Both the position numbers and the translations under genes were made by a program. Below are positions 32,730 to 42,521 of a DNA stretch of 64,000 bases, piece by piece (within the stretch, counting starts at the first letter, position 1; every line of letters begins with the position of its first letter). The stretch covers positions 62,001 through 126,000 of the forward strand of contig NZ_WPNZ01000008.1 of NCBI RefSeq assembly GCF_009755605.1, given 5' to 3'. Under the pieces are notes generated by a model, which searched no databases, was not told the DNA's origin, and saw only the letters and a list, made by a program, of their open reading frames with translations. The DNA comes from Streptomyces typhae. GTDB taxonomy: Bacteria > Actinomycetota > Actinomycetes > Streptomycetales > Streptomycetaceae.

Positions 32730-34187
32730 ATGTCGAAGCGTGTGCTCACGACCGAGTCCGGCGCTCCCGTCGCCGACAACCAGAACTCCGCCACCGCCGG
32801 CGTCGGCGGCCCGATCCTCCTCCAGGACCAGCACCTGCTGGAGAAGCTGGCCCGCTTCAACCGTGAGCGCATCCCGGAGCGCGTCGTGCACGCCCGCGGC
32901 TCGGGCGCCTACGGCTGGTTCGAAGTGACCGACGACGTCACCGCGTACACCTCCGCGGCCTTCCTCGGCGAGGTCGGCAAGCGCACCGAGACCTTCGTGC
33001 GCTTCTCCACCGTGGCCGACAGCCTCGGCGGCGCGGACGCCGTGCGCGACCCGCGCGGCTTCGCGGTGAAGTTCTACACCGAGGAGGGCAACTACGACCT
33101 CGTCGGCAACAACACCCCGGTCTTCTTCATCAAGGACCCGCTGAAGTTCCCCGACTTCATCCACTCCCAGAAGCGCGACCCGTTCACGGGCAAGCAGGAG
33201 CCGGACAACGTCTGGGACTTCTGGGCACACGCCCCCGAGGCCACGCACCAGGTGACATGGCTGATGGGCGACCGCGGCATCCCCGCCTCGTACCGGCACA
33301 TGAACGGCTACGGCTCGCACACCTACCAGTGGACGAACGCGCAGGGCGAGGCGTTCTTCGTGAAATACCACTTCAAGACGGGCCAGGGTGTGCGCTCCCT
33401 CTCCGCCGAGCAGGGCGCCGAACTCGCGGGCAAGGACGCCAACTCGCACCAGACGGACCTGCTCCAGGCCATCGAGCGGGGCGTGAACCCGTCCTGGACC
33501 CTGCACGTGCAGATCATGCCCGCGGCCGACGCGGCGAACTACCGCTTCAACCCGTTCGACCTCACCAAGGTGTGGCCGCACGGCGACTACCCGCTGCGGC
33601 GCGTGGGCCGCCTCGTCCTCGACCGCAACCCGGACAACGTCTTCGCCGAGGTCGAGCAGGCCGCGTTCTCGCCGAACAACTTCGTGCCCGGCATCGGCCC
33701 CTCCCCCGACAAGATGCTCCAGGGCCGCCTGTTCGCCTACGCGGACGCGCACCGCTACCGCCTGGGCGTCAACCACACCCAGCTCGCCGTGAACGCGCCG
33801 AAGGCGACCAAGGTGAGCAACTACGGCCGTGACGGCCTGATGGCGTCCCACGCCTACGGCCGCGACCGCAAGAACTACGAGCCGAACTCGTACGACGGCC
33901 CCGCCGAGACCGGTGTCCCGCTGTCGGCGCCGCTCGCCGTCAGCGGCCACACCGGCACCCACGAGGCCCCGGCCCACACCAAGGACGACGACTTCTTCCA
34001 GGCCGGCGAGCTGTACCGGCTGATGTCGGAGGAGGAGAAGTCCCGCCTGGTGGCGAACATCGCGGGCGGCCTCTCGCAGGTCTCCCGCGACGACGTCATC
34101 GAGAAGAACCTCGCCCACTTCCACGCCGCCGACCCCGACTACGGCAAGCGCGTTCAGGAGGCGGTCCGCGCCCTGCGCGAGGACTGA
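32730..34187 (+). CDS. Monofunctional haem catalase (small-subunit type)
   Basis: 485 residues from ATG at 32730. The length fits a small-subunit clade 3 catalase. 'ERIPERVVHARGSGAYGWFE' has the distal His54, 'RFSTVADSLGGADAVRDPRG' is the catalase signature, 'YDLVGNNTPVFFIKDPLKFP' the distal Asn, and 'GRLFAYADAHRYRLG' the proximal haem-ligand Tyr337. It dismutates H2O2 in the cytosol. It stands after hyi-glxR, but its own promoter carries the uraD operator, so its main job is probably to remove peroxide made by uricase. Confidence 0.93.
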   Translation: MSKRVLTTESGAPVADNQNSATAGVGGPILLQDQHLLEKLARFNRERIPERVVHARGSGAYGWFEVTDDVTAYTSAAFLGEVGKRTETFVRFSTVADSLGGADAVRDPRGFAVKFYTEEGNYDLVGNNTPVFFIKDPLKFPDFIHSQKRDPFTGKQEPDNVWDFWAHAPEATHQVTWLMGDRGIPASYRHMNGYGSHTYQWTNAQGEAFFVKYHFKTGQGVRSLSAEQGAELAGKDANSHQTDLLQAIERGVNPSWTLHVQIMPAADAANYRFNPFDLTKVWPHGDYPLRRVGRLVLDRNPDNVFAEVEQAAFSPNNFVPGIGPSPDKMLQGRLFAYADAHRYRLGVNHTQLAVNAPKATKVSNYGRDGLMASHAYGRDRKNYEPNSYDGPAETGVPLSAPLAVSGHTGTHEAPAHTKDDDFFQAGELYRLMSEEEKSRLVANIAGGLSQVSRDDVIEKNLAHFHAADPDYGKRVQEAVRALRED

Positions 34188-34732
34188 GACCGGCCGAGGC
34201 ACTCGGCCCACCGACTGCACCAACTGCGCGAGGCATTTGACGGGAGGTCGGTGCCCTCGCGCGAAGACCCGCACCGCCGCGGACCCGGATGAGGGGTGCT
34301 CACCCGGCGGGCGGGACGACGAGGACCGCGGCGGCTCGGACGAGCCAGTGCGGTGGTGAAGGTCTCCCGGCCCCCTTTTCGACCTGAGGAAGGGCGGCCG
34401 GGGACCGTCGCCCGGCCGCCGCGGTCCCGGTCGTGCCCCACGGATTCCGCCCGGCGGCGCGTACGCATGTTCCGCCAGTCGCGCGCCGTCGGGCGGCAGC
34501 AGTCTCCAGGCACCCAGTACGCCGTGCGTACTGGGTGCCTCGGCGTGTACGGGCCCTCCCCCGCACGGCGGAGGCGGTTCACCGTCACGGCTGACGATCC
34601 GCGCCCCGGCGCGCGGGAGAGTCGGTGCCGTGACGACGACCTCCGCTCACCGACAAGTCCGTACCCCCGAGGCGAGCGACACGGGCTGGGACACCGGCAC
34701 CCGCCGCCGGGCGGTGAGGTACGGGACGCCAA
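34188..34732. other. 545-bp gap between catalase and gcl
   Basis: I see no supportable gene: the open frames here have neither family motifs nor good start sites. It holds one long perfect stem-loop (34508-34540, listed separately) and precedes the gcl terminator. Confidence 0.6.
34508..34540. terminator. Isolated perfect 14-bp stem-loop
   Basis: AGGCACCCAGTACG and CGTACTGGGTGCCT pair perfectly with a 5-base loop. It is 320 bases from the catalase stop, far for a simple terminator of that gene. It may mark the end of a longer transcript or of an unseen non-coding RNA, or may be a protein-binding palindrome. Confidence 0.55.
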
Positions 34733-34764
34733 CCGGCCCCCGCTCCACGAGGAGCGGGGGCCGG
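34733..34764. terminator. gcl terminator
   Basis: CCGGCCCCCGCTCC and GGAGCGGGGGCCGG form a perfect 14-bp stem with the tetraloop ACGA, 23 bases beyond the gcl stop. Confidence 0.75.
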
Positions 34765-34786
34765 GCGAGAGTACGGGGTGGCCGGC

Positions 34787-36574
<1,788 letters not shown>

Positions 36575-36635
36575 GGAGTTCTCCTGCTTCGGCCGGCGAA
36601 TTCGGCTCCCGTCGCGCCCCGCGGTGAGCTGTGAA

Positions 36636-36689
36636 TTCCGCATCTGAGTTCCGCATCTGCGTTCCGCACGTACTTTCCGCATTACGGAA
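36636..36689. promoter_or_regulatory. Four 13-bp direct repeats ending in a palindromic operator, upstream of gcl
   Basis: TTCCGCA begins at 36636, 36649, 36662 and 36675, an exact 13-bp period: TTCCGCATCTGAG, TTCCGCATCTGCG, TTCCGCACGTACT, TTCCGCATTACGG. The last unit plus AA forms the palindrome TTCCGCATTACGGAA (36675-36689). The array sits 62-115 bp upstream of the gcl start, in promoter position. A further half-site, TTCCGTATGACG, is at about 36791. Confidence 0.75.
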
Positions 36690-36912
36690 ACTATGTTCTG
36701 CTATATGGAAGCAATGTAAGGGGGTGCGCCGGGACCGTCAAGGGACTCCGGGTTCGGCGCAGCTCAAAATGGCGTATCGGCGCGGTTGCGTTCCGTATGA
36801 CGATGGGCTCCGGCAGGCTGGTGGCCGAAAGTCCGCCCACGGCCGCCATGGACGCGCCGCCCGCGGGGTAGGACACGCGGGCGGCGGAGTACGGACGGCG
36901 GGGGTGTGGACG

Positions 36913-37773
36913 ATGGCGGGGTACGACGTCCTGGTGCGGTGCCCGGTGTGCCGGCACGAACAGATCTACGCGCCCCCGGCCTTCCCCTGCGCCTGTGGCG
37001 CCCCCGTGGTCCCGCCCGTCACGCACGGCGCCGCCGTCGCGCTGACCCACCGGACCCCGGCCGACGCCTGGGTGACGGTGCGGTGCGCGACCTGCGGGCG
37101 CGGCACGGACTGGCCGCGGCCGGAGCTGGGCTGCGCGTGCGGGACGGTGCTGCGGGTTCCGGTGACATCAGAAGAGGGGGCGGAGGGGGCAGAGCGCGCG
37201 GAGGGTGCGGGCGCCGGGGGCGGCGCGCGCGAGCCGGACCCCGGGGACGGGACCTGCGCGCTGTGCGCGCCGGAGGGGGACGAGGGGGCCGCGCCCTGCG
37301 CGTCGTGCGCGCCGTGCGCGCCGAAGAGCCGTCCCTCCCTCACGCCGCCGCACATCCCCCTGCCGCGGACGGCGCCGACCCCGCGGTACGCCTTCCGTCC
37401 GCTGCCCGTCCGCAGCGCACGGGACGCGGTGGCCACCTGCGCCCTGTTCCTGCGCTGGCTCGGCTACGAGGACGTGCGCGAGGCGTACCCCGCCGAGGAG
37501 CGGCCCCCGTCGGGCACCCGGCTCACGGCCCTCGGGGTGCTCGCGCAGATCGAGCCGACCGCGCGCCCCGCCTCCCTGCGGGACGTGGAGTGCGCCTGGC
37601 TGACGGCGATGACGCACACGGTGACCTGCGCGTGCTTCGCACTGTCCGGCTTCACCCCGGCGGCCCGCTCCCGCGCCGACGAACTGGACGTGGCCCTGTT
37701 CCGCATCGAACTCTCGGGCACACCGGAGCCCCTGAACGGCGCGGCGGACGAACTGACGGCGACGGGGGCGTGA
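36913..37773 (+). CDS. Zinc-ribbon protein with degenerate Mrr-like domain
   Basis: 286 residues from ATG at 36913. Two zinc-ribbon-like knuckle pairs occur: 'VRCPVCRHEQ' with 'FPCACGAPV', and 'VRCATCGRG' with 'LGCACGTVL'. A Glu/Ala/Gly-rich linker with more cysteines ('CALCAPEG', 'CASCAPCAPK') follows. The C-terminal part ('SARDAVATCALFLRWLGYED', 'VLAQIEPTARPASLRDVECA', 'CACFALSGFTPAARSRADEL', 'DVALFRIELSG') follows the helix-strand plan of Mrr-like endonuclease domains. The catalytic Asp and QxK are not conserved ('LAQIE' instead). It may be a nucleic-acid-binding, non-cleaving relative. This assignment is by eye. Confidence 0.55.
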   Translation: MAGYDVLVRCPVCRHEQIYAPPAFPCACGAPVVPPVTHGAAVALTHRTPADAWVTVRCATCGRGTDWPRPELGCACGTVLRVPVTSEEGAEGAERAEGAGAGGGAREPDPGDGTCALCAPEGDEGAAPCASCAPCAPKSRPSLTPPHIPLPRTAPTPRYAFRPLPVRSARDAVATCALFLRWLGYEDVREAYPAEERPPSGTRLTALGVLAQIEPTARPASLRDVECAWLTAMTHTVTCACFALSGFTPAARSRADELDVALFRIELSGTPEPLNGAADELTATGA

Positions 37774-37876
37774 CGGGGCGCCCGCCACGCCGTGGGGGGC
37801 CGGGCGCGACGCCCGCCGCGACACCTGCCCCCTCCCGGACACCCCCCGGACACCGCCCGCCCGGCGAGGGCCCGGC

Positions 37877-39520
37877 TCAGCCGAACTTCTCCCGCAGCTC
37901 CACCTTGCGCACCTTGCCCGACACCGTCATCGGGAAGCTCTCCAGGACGCGCAGGGCCACCGGGACCTTGTAGCGGGCGAGCCGCCCCTCGCAGAACTCC
38001 TGGAGTTCCGCGAGCGTCAGGGCGTCCTCGGGGTCGCGCGGGATGACGCAGGCGAGCGGGACCTCCCCGTACCGCTCGTCGGGCACTCCGACCACCTGTA
38101 CGTCGGCGATCTTCGGATGCCCGTACAGGAACTCCTCGATCTCGCGCGGATAGACGTTCTCGCCACCACGGATGATCATGTCCTTGATGCGGCCGACGAT
38201 CCGCACGTACCCGTCGTCGCGCATGACGGCGAGGTCCCCGGTGTGCATCCAGCGCCCGGAGTCGATGACCTCGGCGGTCCGTTCGGGGTCGTTCCAGTAG
38301 CCGAGCATCACGCTGTACCCGCGGGTGCACAGCTCGCCGGACGCGCCGCGCGGCAGCGTCACCCCGGTCGCCGGGTCGACGACCTTGACCTCGATGTGCG
38401 GCAGGACCCGGCCGACGGTCCCGGTGCGCCGCTCCAGGTCGTCGTCCATCCGGGTCTGCAGGGAGACCGGCGAGGTCTCGGTCATGCCGTAGCAGATGGA
38501 GACCTCCGCCATGTGCATCTCGGCGACGACGCGCTTCATGACCTCGACGGGACAGGGCGATCCGGCCATGATCCCCGTACGCAGACTGCTCAGGTCGTAC
38601 GTGGCGAAGTCGGCGAGGTTGCGTTCGGCGATGAACATCGTCGGCACCCCGTACAGCGAGGTGCACTGCTCGCGCTCCACGGCGCGCAGCGTGGCCACCG
38701 GGTCGAACGACGGCGCGGGGATGACGACGCACGCGCCGTGCGAGGTGGCGCCGAGGTTCCCCATCACCATGCCGAAGCAGTGGTAGAAGGGCACGGGCAG
38801 ACACACCCGGTCCTGCTCGGTGTAGCCGATGGTGCGGCCCACCCAGTAGCCGTTGTTGAGGATGTTGTGGTGGGAGAGCGTGGCTCCTTTGGGGAAGCCG
38901 GTGGTGCCCGAGGTGTACTGGATGTTGACGGGGTCGTCGCAGCTCAACTCCGCTTCACGGGAGCCGAGTTCGTCGGCCCCGACCGACCGGGCGGCGTCCA
39001 GGAGCGCCCCCCACGACACGTCGTTCCCGATGTAGTGGACGGCCCGCAGCTCGGGGCAGGTGCCCCGGACCTCCTCGATCATGGCCCGGTAGTCGCTGGT
39101 CCTGTGCCGCTCGGTGGCGACGAGCAGCGAGACGCCCGACTGCCGCAGCACGTAGGCGAGTTCGTGGGAGCGGTAGGCCGGGTTGATGTTCACCATGATC
39201 GCGCCGATGCGGGCGGTGGCGTACTGCACGAGCACCCACTCGGCGCAGTTGACGGCCCAGATGCCGACCCGGTCGCCCTTGCCGACCCCGGAGCCGAGCA
39301 GCGCGAGCGCCAACCGCTCGACGTCGGCGCCGAACTCGGCGTACGTCCAGCGGGTCCCGGCGGCGACATCGACGAGGGCGTCCCGGTCCGGCCAGGCGGC
39401 GACGGCGCGGGCGAGGTTCTGCCCGATGGTGTCGCCGAGCAGCGGGGTCGTGCTGGTGCCGTGCGCGTAGGACAGCTCCGCACGCTCCGCACGCCCGGTC
39501 GGCGCCGCGGTCCCGCTCAC
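37877..39520 (-). CDS. Acyl-CoA ligase (AMP-binding, fatty-acid/medium-chain type)
   Basis: 547 residues from GTG at 39520, overlapping the stop of the upstream ligase gene by 4 bp. ANL-superfamily motifs are 'IQYTSGTTGFPKGATLSHHN' (A3), 'ICYGMTETSPVSL' (A5), 'GRWMHTGDLAVMRDDGYVRI' (A7), 'GRIKDMIIRGGENVYPREIE' (A8) and 'MTVSGKVRKVELREKF' (A10, catalytic Lys). It activates a carboxylic acid to the acyl-CoA through an adenylate. The sequence follows the FadD-like medium/long-chain branch. It is coupled to a second, different ligase, so the pair may serve one acid-degradation pathway. Confidence 0.88.
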   Translation of the reverse strand: MSGTAAPTGRAERAELSYAHGTSTTPLLGDTIGQNLARAVAAWPDRDALVDVAAGTRWTYAEFGADVERLALALLGSGVGKGDRVGIWAVNCAEWVLVQYATARIGAIMVNINPAYRSHELAYVLRQSGVSLLVATERHRTSDYRAMIEEVRGTCPELRAVHYIGNDVSWGALLDAARSVGADELGSREAELSCDDPVNIQYTSGTTGFPKGATLSHHNILNNGYWVGRTIGYTEQDRVCLPVPFYHCFGMVMGNLGATSHGACVVIPAPSFDPVATLRAVEREQCTSLYGVPTMFIAERNLADFATYDLSSLRTGIMAGSPCPVEVMKRVVAEMHMAEVSICYGMTETSPVSLQTRMDDDLERRTGTVGRVLPHIEVKVVDPATGVTLPRGASGELCTRGYSVMLGYWNDPERTAEVIDSGRWMHTGDLAVMRDDGYVRIVGRIKDMIIRGGENVYPREIEEFLYGHPKIADVQVVGVPDERYGEVPLACVIPRDPEDALTLAELQEFCEGRLARYKVPVALRVLESFPMTVSGKVRKVELREKFG

Positions 39521-41241
39521 CGGAAGTCCTCCTCGCGGTACTCGGCGTCGGACCCCTTGGCCGTGGCCTCGCGCAGCTCGACGCGGCGGATCTTGCCGGA
39601 CACCGTCTTGGGCAGCGCGCCGAACTCCAGACGGCGGACGCGCTTGTACGGGGCGAGCGTCGCCCGTGAGTGCTCGAAGAGCAGCTTCGCCGTGTCGGGG
39701 CCCGGTTCGTGGCCCGCGGCGAGCACCACGTACGCCTTGGGGACGGCGAGCCGCACCGGGTCGGGGGCGGGCACGACCGCGGCCTCGGCGACGGCCTCGT
39801 GCTCCAGGAGCGCGCTCTCCAGCTCGAACGGCGAGATCTTGTAGTCGGATGCCTTGAAGACGTCGTCGCTCCGGCCGACGTAGGTCAGACAGCCGTCGGC
39901 GTCGCGCGCGCCGATGTCACCGGTGCGGTAGTAGCCGCCCGCCGTGGCCTCGGCGGTGCGCTCCGGGTCGCCGTGGTAGCCGGCCATCAGGCCGACGGGA
40001 CGCGCCGACAGGTCGAGCGCGATCTCGCCCTCCGCGGCCCCCGGCTCGCCTGTCACGGGGTCGAGCAGTTCGACGACGAAGCCGGGCGTGGGCCGCCCCA
40101 TCGAGCCCGGCTTCAGCTCCTGGCCGGGGCTGTTGGCGACCTGCACGGCGGTCTCGGTCTGCCCGAAACCGTCCCGGATGGTCACTCCCCAGTCGCGCCG
40201 GACCTGCTCGATGACCTCCGGGTTCAGGGGTTCGCCCGCCGCGACGACCTCCCGTGGCGGCGTCCGCAGCTGGGTGAGGTCGGCCTGGATGAGCATGCGC
40301 CACACGGTGGGCGGCGCACAGAAGCTGGTGACGCCCACCCGGTCCATCTCGGCCATCAGCCGCGCCGCGTCGAACCGGGTGTAGTTGTAGAGGAACACGG
40401 TCGCCTCCGCGTTCCACGGCGCGAAGAGGTTGGACCAGGCGTGCTTGGCCCAGCCGGGCGAGGAGATGTTCAGATGCACGTCGCCGGGCTTGAGCCCGAT
40501 CCAGTACATGGTCGCCAGATGCCCCACCGGATAGGAGACATGGGTGTGCTCCACGAGCTTGGGCCGGGCGGTGGTGCCGGAGGTGAAGTACAGCATCAGC
40601 GGGTCGTCGGCGAGGGTGGGGCCGTCGGGGGTGAAGTCGGCCGGGGCGGTGCCGACCCCGCCGACCCCGCCGACACCGTCGTACGCGATCCACTCGGGTC
40701 CGGCCGGGGCCTCCGCGCTCGCACGGTCCCCGACCACGATCCGGGTGTACTCCCCCGGCACACCGGCGAACTTGGCGGTGTCCTCGCCGCGCACGACGAC
40801 GTGCCGCGCCCGGCCGCGCTCGATGCGGTCGCGCAGGTCGGCGGCGCCGAGCAGCGGCGTCGCCGGGATCACCACGGCCCGCAGCTTCATCGCGGCGAGC
40901 GCGACCTCCCACAGCTCGGCCTGGTTGCCGAGCATCACGACGAGGCGGTCCCCGGCGCGCACGCCGAGGCCGCGCAGCCAGTTGGCGGCCTGCGCGGAGC
41001 GCCGCGACAGGTCGGCGAAGGTCAGCCGGGTCTCGGCCCCGTCCTCCTCCACGATGTGCAGGGCCGTGCGGTCGTTGCCCGCCGCGATGGTGTCGAACCA
41101 GTCGAGGGCCCAGTTGAAATGGGTGGGCCGCGGCCAGGCGAAGCCCTCGTACGCGGTCCGGTAGTCCTCCCGGTGGCGCAACAGGAAGTCCCGCGCCTCC
41201 CGGAAGCCCTCCGTGCCGCCACCCGCTCCGGTCGCCGTCAT
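39517..41241 (-). CDS. Acyl-CoA synthetase (AMP-binding, ACSM/benzoate-ligase-like)
   Basis: 574 residues from ATG at 41241. Motifs are 'LMLYFTSGTTARPKLVEHTH' (A3), 'DGFGQTETAVQVANSPGQEL' (A5), 'GGYYRTGDIGARDADGCLTY' (A7), 'VGRSDDVFKASDYKISPFEL' (A8) and 'LPKTVSGKIRRVELREATAK' (A10). 'SSPGWAKHAWSNLFAPWNAE' is typical of the ACSM-type synthetases. It makes acyl-CoA from a medium-chain or aromatic acid. The next gene is translationally coupled (GTGA overlap). A Gly-Val repeat ('DGVGGVGGVGTAPADF') occurs near residue 190. Confidence 0.88.
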   Translation of the reverse strand: MTATGAGGGTEGFREARDFLLRHREDYRTAYEGFAWPRPTHFNWALDWFDTIAAGNDRTALHIVEEDGAETRLTFADLSRRSAQAANWLRGLGVRAGDRLVVMLGNQAELWEVALAAMKLRAVVIPATPLLGAADLRDRIERGRARHVVVRGEDTAKFAGVPGEYTRIVVGDRASAEAPAGPEWIAYDGVGGVGGVGTAPADFTPDGPTLADDPLMLYFTSGTTARPKLVEHTHVSYPVGHLATMYWIGLKPGDVHLNISSPGWAKHAWSNLFAPWNAEATVFLYNYTRFDAARLMAEMDRVGVTSFCAPPTVWRMLIQADLTQLRTPPREVVAAGEPLNPEVIEQVRRDWGVTIRDGFGQTETAVQVANSPGQELKPGSMGRPTPGFVVELLDPVTGEPGAAEGEIALDLSARPVGLMAGYHGDPERTAEATAGGYYRTGDIGARDADGCLTYVGRSDDVFKASDYKISPFELESALLEHEAVAEAAVVPAPDPVRLAVPKAYVVLAAGHEPGPDTAKLLFEHSRATLAPYKRVRRLEFGALPKTVSGKIRRVELREATAKGSDAEYREEDFR

Positions 41242-41338
41242 CTGCACCCCTCGCATTCCGCGTGCCGCCGCTCGTCCGTACCATCGTGTAATCCGTGACG
41301 CAGGTCTCACTACCCCCGTACGGGGGTGGTGTCCCGCT

Positions 41339-41505
41339 CGGGCGGGGTGACACGGGGCGGTACGGGGCTCGCGTGCCGCGCGGGCGCTGGGCGACACGGG
41401 ACGATACGGAACTCGTGTCCCACGCGGGCGCTGGGCGACACGGGACGATACGGAACTCGTGTCCCACGCGGGCGCTGGGCGACACGGGACGGCACGGAGC
41501 CCGGA
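41339..41505. repeat. 44-bp tandem repeats upstream of the LuxR-type gene
   Basis: The unit starts CGGGCGCTGGGCGACACGGG and ends ACTCGTGTCCCACG. Copies begin at 41381 and 41425 (identical 44-bp units) and at 41469 (partial), with a diverged 42-bp copy from 41339. They lie between the divergent acyl-CoA synthetase and LuxR-type genes. Each unit has a GGGAC...GTGTCCC dyad, so they may be multiple protein-binding sites; recent unequal recombination is also likely. Confidence 0.85.
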
Positions 41506-41523
41506 GGCGGAAAGGGCGGACGC

Positions 41524-42459
41524 GTGACGGTTGCGGACGGCGTCGAGGCGGCGGAGGTGCGGGCCGCGCTGCAACGGCTGCGCCGGGGCACGGGCCTGGA
41601 GGTGGCCTTCGGCGGCCTGGTCGACGACGCCTCCTGCGTACGGATAGCCGAACTGAACGGCACCGCCACGCGCTCCCTGAGCGGCCTGGCGATCCGCGCG
41701 GGCAACGGGCTCGGCGGCAAGGCGGTGGCCCTGGCCCGCCCCTGCACGGTCACGGACTACAGCACGTCGCGGCAGATCAGCCACGAGTACGACGCCGTGG
41801 TCGCCCCCGAGGGCCTGCGCGCGGTGCTCGCCGTACCGCTGGTGGTACGCCGCCGGGTGCGCGGCCTGCTGTACGGGGCGCTGCGCACCGCGCTGCCGCT
41901 GGGCGACCGGACGCTCGCCGCCGCCGTGGCGGCGGCGCGGGACGTGGAGCAGGCGCTGGTGGTACGGGACGAGGCGGCGGCGCTGGTGGCCGCGGCGCGG
42001 GAGGCGGCGTCGGGGCTGCCGCCGAGGCACGGCGCCGGGCTGCCGCCGGGGCACGGCACCGGGCTGCCGCCAGGGCACAGCGGGGCGTGGGAGCAGGTTC
42101 GGGAGGCGCGGGAGGCGCTGCGTGCGCTGGCTCCGCGCATCGATGATCCCGCGTTGCGGGAGGAGCTGCTTGCGGAGTGCGCGAGGCTGATGTCCGCGAC
42201 ACCGACGTCCGCGACACCGATGACCGCGATACCGGCTCCCGCCCCGGCCGCGATGTCGGCGGCCCCGCGGCTCGCCCCGCGCGAGCTGGACGTACTGGTC
42301 TGCCTGACGGACGGCGTGACCAACGCGGTGGCGGCGGAGCGCCTGGGCCTGCGCCCCGAGACGGTGAAGAGCTATCTGCGGTCGGCGATGCGGAAGCTGG
42401 GGGCGCGGACGCGGTGGGAGGCGGTGGTGGTGGCGCGCAGGTCGGGGCTGCTGCCGTAG
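41524..42459 (+). CDS. GAF-domain LuxR-family regulator
   Basis: 311 residues from GTG at 41524; longer in-frame starts run through the tandem repeats and are unlikely. The N-terminal GAF-like domain (about 5-155) contains 'GLAIRAGNGLGGKAVALARP' and 'LAVPLVVRRRVRGLLYGALR'. A 12-residue LPP.HG repeat linker follows ('GLPPRHGAGLPPGHGTGLPP'). A C-terminal LuxR HTH has 'LAPRELDVLVCLTDGVTNAV', 'AERLGLRPETVKSYLRSAMR'. It is divergent from the two ligase genes and is probably their activator, sensing a small aromatic or fatty acid. Confidence 0.85.
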   Translation: MTVADGVEAAEVRAALQRLRRGTGLEVAFGGLVDDASCVRIAELNGTATRSLSGLAIRAGNGLGGKAVALARPCTVTDYSTSRQISHEYDAVVAPEGLRAVLAVPLVVRRRVRGLLYGALRTALPLGDRTLAAAVAAARDVEQALVVRDEAAALVAAAREAASGLPPRHGAGLPPGHGTGLPPGHSGAWEQVREAREALRALAPRIDDPALREELLAECARLMSATPTSATPMTAIPAPAPAAMSAAPRLAPRELDVLVCLTDGVTNAVAAERLGLRPETVKSYLRSAMRKLGARTRWEAVVVARRSGLLP

Positions 42460-42521
42460 GCCCACGGGGCGTGGCTGTCTCGCGACGGCCACGGGCGGGG
42501 CCTCCACACGGGCAAGGCCTG

